Assembly: GCF_025567465.1 (NCBI RefSeq)
Contig: NZ_JAOQKI010000011.1
Span: forward strand, 34,157-98,156
Reading direction: 5' to 3'
Length of the DNA: 64,000 nucleotides
Source of the DNA: Roseburia_C amylophila
Lineage (GTDB): Bacteria > Bacillota > Clostridia > Lachnospirales > Lachnospiraceae
The notes under the pieces: generated by a model
Told to the model about the DNA's origin: nothing
What the model saw: the letters and a program-made list of their open reading frames with translations, nothing else
Databases searched by the model: none
Made by a program: the position numbers and the translations under genes
Part shown: positions 26,572 to 34,439 of the stretch, in pieces
Position numbering within the stretch: position 1 is the stretch's first letter
Layout: each line of letters opens with the position of its first letter

Positions 26572-27590
26572 AATGTAACACCCTTTTCTCCGTTTTCAAT
26601 CTTACCAACAACATATGGCTTGTCTCCGGCAGATTTGATTGCTTCCATGGTTTTATCTACATCTTCCGGTGCAACTGCAAGTACCATACCTAGTCCCATG
26701 TTGTAGGTATTGTACATCATTTTCTCTTCTACATTTCCTTCTTTTGCCATCAGGGTAAAGATTGGTGGAATCGGATAGCTGTTCTTTTCAATCACTGCAT
26801 GTTTTCCTTCCGGAAGCATACGTGGAACATTTTCATAGAAACCACCGCCTGTGATATGGCTGCAGGCTTTTACACGGATGCCGGCATCTTTGATGGCACG
26901 CAGTGCTTTTACATAAATTCTGGTTGGTGCAAGTAATGCTTCTCCCAAAGTAGTTCCCAGTTCTTCATGGTATGTATCAAGGGTTTCTTTATCCATAGTA
27001 AAGATTTTACGAACCAGTGAAAATCCATTGGAATGTACTCCGGTTGATGCCATACCAATCAGCACATCACCGTCTGCCAGGGTCTCGCCGGTAATCATAT
27101 CTTTCTTATCACATACACCTACTGCAAATCCAGCCAGGTCATATTCATCCTCTGCCATCAGACCAGGATGCTCTGCGGTCTCTCCACCAATTAATGCCGC
27201 ATCAGACTGAAGACATCCTTCTGCTACACCTTTTACGATGGCTGCAATTTTCTCCGGATAATTCTTACCACATGCAATATAATCTAAGAAGAATAATGGT
27301 TCTCCACCTGCACAGGCAATATCATTTACACACATTGCTACTGCATCAATACCGATGGTATCATGCTTGTCCATAATCATGGCGAGCTTTACTTTCGTGC
27401 CACAGCCATCTGTTCCGGATAACAGTACCGGTTCTTCCATTTCTTTAATCTTCTCTAATGAAAATGCTCCGGAAAATCCGCCCAGTCCTCCAAGAACCTC
27501 TGGACGCATGGTCTTCTTTACATGCTCCTTCATCAGTTCTACGGACTTATATCCTGCCTCAATATCCACGCCTGCGTTCTTGTAATCCAT
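26565..27590 (-). CDS. purM: Phosphoribosylformylglycinamidine cyclo-ligase (AIRS)
   Basis: Fifth step of purine synthesis: ATP-dependent ring closure of FGAM to AIR. It starts MDYKNAGVDIEAGYK, then LLSGTDGCGTKVKLA, GIDAVAMCVNDIACAGGEPLFFLDY and the GGETAEHPG loop, and ends with HITGGGFYENVPRML. Length 341 aa. AGGAGGAAGAAC precedes the ATG. It is the first gene of purM-purN-purD and lies behind a folded 164-nt leader with its own promoter. Confidence 0.97.
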   Translation of the reverse strand: MDYKNAGVDIEAGYKSVELMKEHVKKTMRPEVLGGLGGFSGAFSLEKIKEMEEPVLLSGTDGCGTKVKLAMIMDKHDTIGIDAVAMCVNDIACAGGEPLFFLDYIACGKNYPEKIAAIVKGVAEGCLQSDAALIGGETAEHPGLMAEDEYDLAGFAVGVCDKKDMITGETLADGDVLIGMASTGVHSNGFSLVRKIFTMDKETLDTYHEELGTTLGEALLAPTRIYVKALRAIKDAGIRVKACSHITGGGFYENVPRMLPEGKHAVIEKNSYPIPPIFTLMAKEGNVEEKMMYNTYNMGLGMVLAVAPEDVDKTMEAIKSAGDKPYVVGKIENGEKGVTLC

Positions 27591-27635
27591 TGTTCTTCCT
27601 CCTGAAATTATTCTTTATCTTGCTCTTTATTTTTT

Positions 27636-27799
27636 CAGTGCAAGTATGGAAATGCTTCGCATTTCCATACTTCGGGCTTTCGCCCTATCAGACCTACAGA
27701 ACCTGCCACCGGCAGCTTCTTACGGATGCTTGGCAACCTTTTAATCAGCCCGTTTGGACTGCCAGCAGCCCAACGGACTGCTTATAAGGTCTGGCACTG
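27636..27799 (-). ncRNA. Structured multi-branch leader of purMND (unidentified)
   Basis: On the minus strand the leader folds into a closed multi-helix shape. GCAGTGC/GCACTG (27799-27794 with 27641-27636) closes the whole; CAGACCT/AGGTCTG (27792-27786 with 27695-27689) forms a second long-range helix. Inside are CAGTCCGTTGGG with CCAAACGGGCTG (27780-27769 with 27757-27746) and CTGCC/GGCAG (27715-27711 with 27707-27703). Outside the second helix are GGGCGAAAGCCC (27685-27674) and a 14-bp hairpin AAGTATGGAAATGC/GCATTTCCATACTT (27672-27642). It starts about 8 nt after the predicted transcription start and ends about 45 nt before the ATG. I could not match it to the purine, ZTP, PRPP or THF riboswitches. 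It could also be a repeat element. Confidence 0.5.
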
Positions 27800-27814
27800 C
27801 TCAATGCTACTTAC

Positions 27815-27844
27815 ATTATAACGTCATTTGCTTATAAAAACCAA
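27815..27844 (-). promoter_or_regulatory. Promoter of purMND
   Basis: Minus strand TTGGTT (27844-27839), 18-bp spacer, TATAAT (27820-27815). It places the structured leader at the very 5' end of the mRNA. Confidence 0.6.
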
Positions 27845-27871
27845 TTATATATAGTAATACCACTAATTAGT

Positions 27872-27902
27872 TTTACTAATTAATGGTATCTGGTTGCTTA
27901 TT
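27872..27902 (-). terminator. AT-rich hairpin after the NUDIX gene
   Basis: ACCACTAATTAGT/ACTAATTAATGGT in an AT-rich stretch just past the NUDIX stop; a weak terminator candidate separating it from purM. Confidence 0.45.
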
Positions 27903-27920
27903 TCTACTTATAATTTACTT

Positions 27921-28406
27921 TTATTTCAATCGGGTTGTCCCATCTAATATGGCATGGGTCAAAGTATCTCCCTGATAGGATAATTTCAACGAAAAGAAAC
28001 TCTCCCTCTCTTCTAACAGCCTGAAAAATATCTTATCACCTTCCCAGATAGGCAGATTATATACTTCTTCCTTTGGCACCCATTCCAGTGTTCCTTCGTT
28101 GCACTCGGTCATCGTACCGTGGAATTCATCTGCCGTATAAAGAAACATATATTCTGTCGGCCACGCATCGGAATCAAAAGTTACCACACCCCGCAGCCGA
28201 TAGGCATCCAAAGTAAGCCCGGTTTCTTCTTTTACTTCCCGAAGCAGGCATTCTTCCGGAGATTCTCCTGCTTCAAAATGACCGCCAACACCAACCCATT
28301 TATCTTTATTTACATCATGGCTTTTCTTCACCCGGTGCATCATCAGGTAGCAATTTTCCTTTTCTATATAGCAAAGCGTTGTATTTTCCGAACGTCTTTC
28401 TTCCAT
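27921..28406 (-). CDS. NUDIX hydrolase (MutT-like)
   Basis: A 161-aa cytoplasmic hydrolase of nucleoside-diphosphate-linked compounds. The NUDIX box is complete: GHFEAGESPEECLLREVKEE followed by TGL, matching GX5EX7REUXEEXGU. The flanking sequence (CYIEKENCYLMMHRVKKSHDVNKDKWVGVGG) resembles the 8-oxo-dGTP diphosphatase group of Firmicutes. Exact substrate unknown. It lies 54 bp after the MATE gene on the same strand and may share its transcript. Confidence 0.9.
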   Translation of the reverse strand: MEERRSENTTLCYIEKENCYLMMHRVKKSHDVNKDKWVGVGGHFEAGESPEECLLREVKEETGLTLDAYRLRGVVTFDSDAWPTEYMFLYTADEFHGTMTECNEGTLEWVPKEEVYNLPIWEGDKIFFRLLEERESFFSLKLSYQGDTLTHAILDGTTRLK

Positions 28407-28459
28407 TTTTCTTTCTCTCTTCCGCTTTCTTTTTTACTTTCTTCCATGAATCTATGGTT

Positions 28460-29821
28460 CTATGCCGCTATCCGAAGCTTCCGGAAGCATACTTTGAAAT
28501 AAATAATCTCGGCAATTGCTGTAATCGACCAGGAAAATGCATACAAAAGATATAAGGATGCAATGGTTCCAAAATATGCAAAAATCGTATATACCCAGAT
28601 TACACGGAATACGCAGGAGCCCATGATAACAATAATGGTCGGCACAATGCTCTTTCCAATTCCGCGGGATGCCGCAATAGTGCAGTCCATAAATGCGGAA
28701 AGTGCATAGGAAAATCCCATAATCTTAATCCGCTCCATTCCGGCTTCAATTACCTCCGGTTTGCTGGCAAAAAGAGACAGGAACTGTCTTCCGAAAACCA
28801 CCAGCAGCCCACCAAAAATTGCGCCTGCCAGAAACGAATACAATAAACTGATGCGGTAACTTTTTATCATGCGTTCCCTGTTTCCTGCCCCCATATTCTG
28901 TCCCATGAAACTGGCGCATGCCGTATAAAACGCTGTCATAATATTAAAAATCAGCGTATCTGCATTGATTGCCGCTGAATTGCCGGACACCATAACCGCA
29001 TCAAAGGAGTTGACTCCGGTCTGCACAAAAAGATTTGCAATTGCAAAGATTGCATTCTGCATTCCGCCCGGAACGCCAAGCATCAGCACACTTTTCGCCG
29101 CTTCCCTATGAAAACGTAGTCTGGAAAAATAGAGCCTGCAGCTATCCTTTCTCCGGCACAGATGAGAAACCACCAAAATAGCTGACACATACTGAGCAAT
29201 AACGCTGGCAATTGCCACTCCGCCTGCTGCCATATTACACTGGATAACAAAGAAAAGATTTAATAACACATTTAACACACCGGCAATACTCAGATAAATA
29301 AGTGGAAGCTTCGTCTCGCCGGATGCACTTAAAACACCATTTCCAAAATTGTAAATTGCAAGTGCCGGAAGCCCCAGTGCATAGATCCGAAAATATAGTA
29401 CTGCGCCATCCATAAACTCTGATTTCGTATGTAAAATGTTTAAAAATGGCTCCGCAAATATATTACATATCAGGCACAGTATAAGTCCTGCCACCAGACA
29501 AATCAATGCCGCCGTGTGCACGGTTTCTTCCGTTCCCTTCGCATCGCCTACGCCCAGTTTATGTGCTACTCTTACATTGACGCCGCCACCCATTCCAATC
29601 AGGAAGCCGGTAAATAAGGACACCAACAGCGTGGTCGAGCCAACCGACCCCAGGGGGATATATCCTGCATATTTTCCTACAATTGCTACGTCGCTTAAAT
29701 TAAATAATACTTCTAATATCTGAGAACACATCAACGGTATGCTAAAGAGGAAGATGTTCTTCCATAAAGAGCCGGATGTCATCCCGATACTTTTTCTTCT
29801 GCTTTCTGCTTTACTGCTCAT
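28460..29821 (-). CDS. MATE-family efflux transporter
   Basis: A 453-aa membrane protein with about 12 hydrophobic segments in two halves (MatE domains). It starts SGSLWKNIFLFSIPLMCSQI; the first half has GGGVNVRVAHKLGVGD and the second has ASFMGQNMGAGNRERMIKSY, the repeated MGQxxGAxN signature. MATE proteins export cationic drugs or metabolites using Na+ or H+ gradients. Substrate unknown. First gene of a unit with the NUDIX gene. Confidence 0.92.
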   Translation of the reverse strand: MSSKAESRRKSIGMTSGSLWKNIFLFSIPLMCSQILEVLFNLSDVAIVGKYAGYIPLGSVGSTTLLVSLFTGFLIGMGGGVNVRVAHKLGVGDAKGTEETVHTAALICLVAGLILCLICNIFAEPFLNILHTKSEFMDGAVLYFRIYALGLPALAIYNFGNGVLSASGETKLPLIYLSIAGVLNVLLNLFFVIQCNMAAGGVAIASVIAQYVSAILVVSHLCRRKDSCRLYFSRLRFHREAAKSVLMLGVPGGMQNAIFAIANLFVQTGVNSFDAVMVSGNSAAINADTLIFNIMTAFYTACASFMGQNMGAGNRERMIKSYRISLLYSFLAGAIFGGLLVVFGRQFLSLFASKPEVIEAGMERIKIMGFSYALSAFMDCTIAASRGIGKSIVPTIIVIMGSCVFRVIWVYTIFAYFGTIASLYLLYAFSWSITAIAEIIYFKVCFRKLRIAA

Positions 29822-29909
29822 AACTTTATTTCACTTTGGTTGGTTTGCTATTCCTTTCCTGCCATATATCTTCTTTGATAATAATCCATTGTACGATAAT
29901 CTATTACAT

Positions 29910-30092
29910 CACGCAATCCTCTTACTTTTCCATAGTTATAGATGGATAAGCATCAAGCATAGACTGTCTTGCTTCCCTTCAAAAATGTGTGCGGTTTCAA
30001 AAGGTCTTACCCTTTGGCTGGTCACCTTCTACTGTTGCCAAATAATATGTCTCTGCTTCTTTTAAAAATTGTACTACTCGTTCCATGATGTA
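29910..30092 (-). pseudogene. Broken flavin-binding PNPOx-like protein gene
   Basis: From the ATG at about 30085 the minus strand reads MERVVQFLKEAETYYLATVE followed by GDQPKGKTF and a stop; one frame over, PFETAHIFEGK follows, then in another frame MLDAYPSI. These are the start, the next strand and a late piece of pyridoxamine 5'-phosphate oxidase-like FMN proteins of gut Firmicutes (about 130-140 aa when intact). So the gene has a frameshift near 30005 and a large internal deletion near 29965. The homologous stretches are clear by eye; exact breakpoints are approximate. Confidence 0.75.
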
Positions 30093-30109
30093 ATCCATTC
30101 TTTAATATC

Positions 30110-30235
30110 TTTTATAATCTACGTCACGTCATAGGAAGCCTTGTCGTTAGCAGAAAGAATTGTTACTGAGCTTACATACGCATACATAACATCGCCTTTC
30201 GCGTTATGGGCTAACAGGTATCCTCAACCACTTAT
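30110..30235 (-). pseudogene. Orphan coding fragment
   Basis: A short open stretch on the minus strand reads GYLLAHNAKGDVMYAYVSS and ends SANDKASYDVT before a TAG, with a TGA just upstream and no start codon or ribosome binding site. Residue use looks protein-like, so it may be the tail of a lost gene, but I do not recognise it. Confidence 0.35.
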
Positions 30236-30337
30236 TTTATAGCAAATTCTTCAACGAATATATAGCAGTTAATGTGAACAGAACGAAAAGTTTTTGATAT
30301 TCTCGCCTAAAAGTTACACAGAAACGCTCATCCACTG

Positions 30338-30844
30338 TTAGTTGCAAAAGTATATTTTCAACAAATCTGTTGTTGCTTTGTCATTTATGACAGCCCGTCC
30401 TATTGTTATGCCATTGCTGATGATAATATATTCTCCGTTTTCATATCTGGCATTTACCAAATCATCTTCCCTTTTTAAGTCTATACATATACTTGATATA
30501 ATTCCGCAAATCTCCTCTTGTGAGCTTCCGCTTTTTATCTCATAAGCATAATCCGCATCTCCTATCTCATTCAGATCAGTTACCAAACAATACTCCGCTC
30601 CATTCATCAGCATTTCTTCATTCAAAGTGGGTAATTGAGCCGTCTTATACTCATTAAATAAAAAGATAACTACAAGCGCAATGAATACCGGAAAAAAGAT
30701 ACCGCCAAACCGCTGTGCATAATTTTGTTCTTCCCACCGCTTGCCATGACGACCAAACAGCGGTATTTTCATCTGCACCAAACCTGCTCCTATACTTACA
30801 AGCAAAAAATAAAATATAACTTTTATCAAAGACTCATCCCTCAT
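30338..30844 (-). CDS. Hypothetical membrane protein, 168 aa
   Basis: Two hydrophobic segments (about residues 8-24, VIFYFLLVSIGAGLVQM, and 48-65, IFFPVFIALVVIFLFNEY) joined by a basic loop (FGRHGKRWEEQNY), followed by a C-terminal domain of about 100 residues that is acidic and contains NGITIGRAVINDKATTDLLK. It starts with ATGA overlapping the stop of the upstream 99-aa gene, so the two are translationally coupled. I do not recognise the family. Codon use is more AT-rich than in the core genes around it. Confidence 0.6.
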   Translation of the reverse strand: MRDESLIKVIFYFLLVSIGAGLVQMKIPLFGRHGKRWEEQNYAQRFGGIFFPVFIALVVIFLFNEYKTAQLPTLNEEMLMNGAEYCLVTDLNEIGDADYAYEIKSGSSQEEICGIISSICIDLKREDDLVNARYENGEYIIISNGITIGRAVINDKATTDLLKIYFCN

Positions 30845-31140
30845 TTAATCATTAATAAAAATATCATTCCTAAAACGACGCCTACTAACCATATAAAACG
30901 AAACACCTTGTTATATCTTGAACTATTAGAACACGGAACAAGCCAATATTCCTGTGGAAACCCCAAAAGGTATTCTTTTAATTCCTGCTTCAATTCCATG
31001 ACTATACTCCACATTAATCCAAACAGCACAATGCACACCGTTCCATAATATGTAATTGGTGCATTTGTAACCACAGCAAAGAAATAATGTGCCATCTTTA
31101 GAAGGAAGATACACCACGCAATACAGCATACCGAAGCCAA
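30841..31140 (-). CDS. Hypothetical membrane protein, 99 aa
   Basis: Three hydrophobic segments (near residues 3-24, 30-48 and 80-98) with a cytoplasmic-type middle section that contains LKQELKEYLLGFPQEYW. The last four bases overlap the next gene. Together with the 168-aa partner it looks like a small two-component membrane unit. It lies about 55 bp after the anti-sigma-like gene on the same strand, so it may belong to the ECF sigma operon. Function not recognised. Confidence 0.55.
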   Translation of the reverse strand: MASVCCIAWCIFLLKMAHYFFAVVTNAPITYYGTVCIVLFGLMWSIVMELKQELKEYLLGFPQEYWLVPCSNSSRYNKVFRFIWLVGVVLGMIFLLMIK

Positions 31141-31195
31141 ATATTTTTAAGGGTATAGGCGTTATATCAAGTTCTTAGTATATGAAATTTGCAGA

Positions 31196-31888
31196 TTATT
31201 CTTGGATTTGGCTCAAATCAAATGCACCGTTCTCAATCAACTTCAAAATTGTGTCTACCAAGTTGTTCTTTACAGTTTCACTTTCATTTTCAGCGCCAGA
31301 ATACTCTACATAAATAGTGTTCTCTCCCATATCAAAGGTTGCATAATATATTACGGTTTTGATACCTTGACTATTTGACTTTGTTACGAAATATCCTGCA
31401 TTGATATCAACGCCGTCTATACTTGAAGTGATTGTATTTCCATCAATGATAGTATCTAATAGATTTACACCCTGTTTAGATACTACCATTCTTGTATCAC
31501 CAATTTTTCCCTCAAAACCCAGAATATTATGATTGTCAGCATCAAAGTAAGCATCTGCGGTAACAGGCAAGTCTGCAAAAAGCATTTCAATCTCAGCATC
31601 GCTCAAAGGTCTTGTTATTACATTTAAGTTAATTGAAGATTGTGATAAGTCATTTTTAACAAAAGTAATTGTTTCTCCACCATCCAGCGTAGCAATATCG
31701 TTTTTTGTACCAAACAGATTGCTTTGAAAAATTCCCACTCCAATCACAGCAACGAGTACGAAGCAAGCAGCAACAGACACCCATTTTTGCCGATTAGTTA
31801 TTTTACTTGTTTTTTTCATAGGTTCAGCCTCCTTAATATACTGATTATCGACATTTCCCAATGCCCTTAAAAGTTTCTTTTCTTTCAT
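31196..31888 (-). CDS. Anti-sigma factor-like single-pass membrane protein
   Basis: A 230-aa protein with a cytoplasmic N-terminus of about 35 residues (LLRALGNVDNQYIKEAEPMK), one membrane segment (WVSVAACFVLVAVIGVGIFQ, about 36-55) and an extracellular domain of about 170 residues. Its ATG overlaps the stop of the upstream ECF sigma gene by 4 bp. This order, overlap and topology are those of anti-sigma factors that hold the sigma at the membrane until an outside signal arrives. The extracellular domain has no motif I know. The assignment rests on context and topology, not on an anti-sigma motif. Confidence 0.75.
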   Translation of the reverse strand: MKEKKLLRALGNVDNQYIKEAEPMKKTSKITNRQKWVSVAACFVLVAVIGVGIFQSNLFGTKNDIATLDGGETITFVKNDLSQSSINLNVITRPLSDAEIEMLFADLPVTADAYFDADNHNILGFEGKIGDTRMVVSKQGVNLLDTIIDGNTITSSIDGVDINAGYFVTKSNSQGIKTVIYYATFDMGENTIYVEYSGAENESETVKNNLVDTILKLIENGAFDLSQIQE

Positions 31889-32445
31889 ACAGAGATACCT
31901 TCTTTCTCTAACAATTTTTTGAGTTCGTTCCTTGAACGAAATAATGACATCTTGATTTTGCTCTCGCTCATACCATATTCCGTTGCAATTTCTTTAATGG
32001 GCGATAAATACCAATATCTTCTCATAAAGATTTTTCGCTGTTCTAATGACAGGGAAGAAAGAAAGCGGTTGAGAATATCCGTTAGAGCAATTTCTTCAAC
32101 AATGTTTTCTGTACTATCCAACGATGGTATGCACTCTTTTATTTCATCAAAAACCAATGGCATTTGCCCGCCATTACGTTTCTTTGCATTGAGCAGTTCG
32201 TACCTGTCCAAAGATAAGTTGCGAGTAATCTTCCCTAAAAAAGTTTTTAGGACAGATGGACGGTTAGGCGGTATGCTGTTCCAAGCTCTTAAATAAGTAT
32301 CATTTACACATTCCTCGCTGTCTTCGTCATTGTGAAGAATATTAAAGGCTATATATCTGCAATACTTTCCGTATTTTTTTGAAGTTTCGGATATAGCAGC
32401 TTCGGAGCGCTCCCAATATAAATCTAATATCTGCTTATCATCCAT
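31885..32445 (-). CDS. ECF-type RNA polymerase sigma factor
   Basis: A 186-aa sigma-70 family protein with region 2 (YCRYIAFNILHNDEDSEECV then NDTYLRAWNSIPPNRP) and region 4 (LSSLSLEQRKIFMRRYWYLS then IKEIATEYGMSESKIKMSLF). The ILHNDEDSEECVNDTY stretch is characteristic of a large clostridial ECF group. AAAGGAGGAG precedes the ATG. Upstream at about 32489-32510, TTGACACATTTTTCCCGTC is a plausible promoter, possibly recognised by this sigma itself (the CGTC element is typical of ECF -10 boxes). It forms an operon with the anti-sigma-like gene and perhaps two small membrane proteins. Confidence 0.9.
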   Translation of the reverse strand: MDDKQILDLYWERSEAAISETSKKYGKYCRYIAFNILHNDEDSEECVNDTYLRAWNSIPPNRPSVLKTFLGKITRNLSLDRYELLNAKKRNGGQMPLVFDEIKECIPSLDSTENIVEEIALTDILNRFLSSLSLEQRKIFMRRYWYLSPIKEIATEYGMSESKIKMSLFRSRNELKKLLEKEGISV

Positions 32446-32577
32446 AGGCTTCTCCTCCTTTCCCTTGTATTAAGGCCTTTCACCCTAATAGACGGGAAAA
32501 ATGTGTCAAGAGTCACTTAAATTCAAAAAATATTTATTCAAAGATTAGCTTTTGATATTAATTCTTCAAGTATCATT

Positions 32578-33501
32578 TTATTTCATTATCTCATCAGTCT
32601 TCACCACATAAGCATAGGCCTCTGGATTTGCCTTTTTCAAGTAACGAAGAGTCAATAACTTTTCATGCACTAATTTATGATTGGCATATTCCCGGAAGTC
32701 CTTCACCTTTTCAAACTCTGTATCTGTCAACAAACACATTACCATGTACATAACCATGGTTGCTCTCCCTGCTGCAATTTCCGGACTATAGTTTTCTGCA
32801 TAAATATGTCCACGTAAGTCACGTATACCTTTAACATATATCGGATACTCCTCTGCTCCGACCTTGCCTCGTGACGCAATACATAAAGCTGACTCAAAGC
32901 TGTCCCATAAGCAGTCCGTTGGTGTTGCATTTATTCCACGGTATGCAATCTCCGCCAACGCAATCGGTTCATATGTACGCTTTACAACATCGCATTCTTT
33001 AAAAACCTCTATTAAAGAACACACGTCATAAAGCTGCTTCATTACTTCCATATCCTTACCTTTATTAAGTTCGACACCTGTCGTATGAGGAGCAAATGCA
33101 GTCAGTTTATCTGCAAGAATACAATCTGCACTCGGAATTTTAACTGTTAGATACTCTTCTTCTGTCAGTAGTAAATCATTTCTTATTTCCTTTGTCTCAA
33201 CTTCTGCATAATGATTATTTTCAAATAGCACATCCAATAATATATAAAATTGTTTATTGTTAATTGGTGAATCATAAGTAAATTTAAAATGCCGCTTTTC
33301 TATATTGTTTTTTCCGACTCTCTTCTGTTCTTCCACCATCTGAAATGGAAATATAGCAGATGCTTTTTCTAAGTAATCATCCAAATCAGTCCCTGGTTCC
33401 ACAATAATATCAATATCTGTAGATAATCGACGTGGCTTATCCATTAGCATCATAAGGCAGGTACCACCTTTAAAAATAAATGGCATCCTCACCCTTGCCA
33501 A
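32578..33501 (-). CDS. AbiEii/AbiGii-family nucleotidyltransferase toxin (pair 1)
   Basis: Toxin half of a type IV toxin-antitoxin pair. The nucleotidyltransferase core is clear: FIFKGGTCLMMLMDKPRRLS then TDIDIIVEPG, the motif GG-T/S and DxD of the DNA polymerase beta-like superfamily, followed by LLTVKIPSADCILADKLTAFAPHTTG. AbiEii enzymes block growth, in studied cases by adding nucleotides to tRNA. The listed start is a TTG (MARVRM); the same frame stays open about 20 codons upstream, reading NKGVGANAFGLLEA, which looks like conserved protein, but has no ATG or GTG there. The true start may be an unusual ATT codon overlapping the antitoxin gene end, making translation depend on the upstream gene. 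Confidence 0.85.
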   Translation of the reverse strand: MARVRMPFIFKGGTCLMMLMDKPRRLSTDIDIIVEPGTDLDDYLEKASAIFPFQMVEEQKRVGKNNIEKRHFKFTYDSPINNKQFYILLDVLFENNHYAEVETKEIRNDLLLTEEEYLTVKIPSADCILADKLTAFAPHTTGVELNKGKDMEVMKQLYDVCSLIEVFKECDVVKRTYEPIALAEIAYRGINATPTDCLWDSFESALCIASRGKVGAEEYPIYVKGIRDLRGHIYAENYSPEIAAGRATMVMYMVMCLLTDTEFEKVKDFREYANHKLVHEKLLTLRYLKKANPEAYAYVVKTDEIMK

Positions 33502-33530
33502 AGCTTCAAGAAGTCCAAAAGCATTTGCAC

Positions 33531-34268
33531 CTACTCCTTTGTTTTTAATATAATATCCGTTTTATCATGTAGCAGTTTCTTTATTTTCTTTGCGCTCTTT
33601 CTTCGATTTGCATATCGAAACAAACAGTTTTCATCAATATAGTATCTTGTAAAAGCATCCATATATACACCCGGATATTCTGACTCACTTATAGATGCCA
33701 GAAGTAACGGTTCTGACATAATGTCTACTAATAGCTTCTCCAATCTTGTATGCCACGATTTTTCCTGTCCTTTTGGTGCTTCTGTTATAAGCTTTACAAT
33801 TACAATCATGTTATCCGACCAATACAGATGGTAGATATCTGCCGTTGGATTGATAAGCACTTTTCCAGGATATTTCTCCTTTAATGTATCAAAAACAAAT
33901 TCCATAATATCTGATTCTACTGATAGGAATATAACATTATGAGCCACTAAATGATTTACGAAATCATTCATTTGAACAAATTCAAATATTGTAAAATTCA
34001 AATATGGATATTGTTCCTCTAGTTGCAATGCCACTTCTTCCGCCAATTCCGAATAGTCATGCCGGTACACCTGTCGCTTATCATTCGGCAAACAATAATG
34101 ATTACGTCCCACCCTTACTATCTCACCATCATTGACCATATCTTCAACCTTTTTGTAGAACGAAGCTTCACTTAATTGATATCCTCCCTGACGAAAAGAG
34201 ACGAATAATTCATTGCGCGTAAATTCCGTCACATTATGAACACCCCTGAAATAAATTTCTTCAGTCAT
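33531..34268 (-). CDS. AbiEi-like antitoxin (DUF6577 type, pair 1)
   Basis: Antitoxin partner, 245 aa. The N-terminal third (FTRNELFVSFRQGGYQLSEA then SFYKKVEDMVNDGEIVRVGR) is a winged-helix DNA-binding domain of the kind used for autorepression; the rest forms the domain that neutralises the toxin in related systems. It resembles proteins annotated DUF6577 next to AbiEii toxins. GGAGGTGATATCACG precedes the ATG. Upstream, four CGGCACT half-sites form two inverted repeats around the promoter, which suits a self-repressing regulator. Function is inferred from the pair and the operator layout. Confidence 0.78.
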   Translation of the reverse strand: MTEEIYFRGVHNVTEFTRNELFVSFRQGGYQLSEASFYKKVEDMVNDGEIVRVGRNHYCLPNDKRQVYRHDYSELAEEVALQLEEQYPYLNFTIFEFVQMNDFVNHLVAHNVIFLSVESDIMEFVFDTLKEKYPGKVLINPTADIYHLYWSDNMIVIVKLITEAPKGQEKSWHTRLEKLLVDIMSEPLLLASISESEYPGVYMDAFTRYYIDENCLFRYANRRKSAKKIKKLLHDKTDIILKTKE

Positions 34269-34293
34269 CGTGATATCACCTCCAATTATTTTT

Positions 34294-34393
34294 CCGGCAC
34301 TTCACCCAGCCAAGTGCCGGAAATATATGAATAGCGTAATATTTCTTTTCATATTTGTCAATATTTTTTCGGCACTATTATTATTTTAGTGCC
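34294..34393 (-). promoter_or_regulatory. Promoter and dual inverted-repeat operator of AbiE pair 1
   Basis: CCGGCACTT/AAGTGCCGG (34294-34302/34312-34320) and CGGCACTA/TAGTGCC (34370-34377/34387-34393) share one half-site sequence. Between them on the minus strand lies TTGACA (34360-34355) with TACGCT 17 bp on. One repeat sits just upstream of the -35, the other downstream of the start point. Studied AbiEi proteins repress their own promoter through two inverted repeats. Confidence 0.75.
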
Positions 34394-34439
34394 ATTAATA
34401 TATTTCCCTTTTCTCAAAAAAATATACCTGGAATTTTTT

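Noticed and set aside
27591..27800. Guanine/adenine, ZTP or THF riboswitch before purM
   Set aside because: The conserved cores (three-way purine junction with TATA...GGATATGG; ZTP CCGCCTGGGC; THF core) are not found.
29739..30065. Plus-strand frame opposite the start of the MATE gene
   Set aside because: It runs antisense to the MATE start and across the flavoprotein remnant; composition is that of a chance frame.
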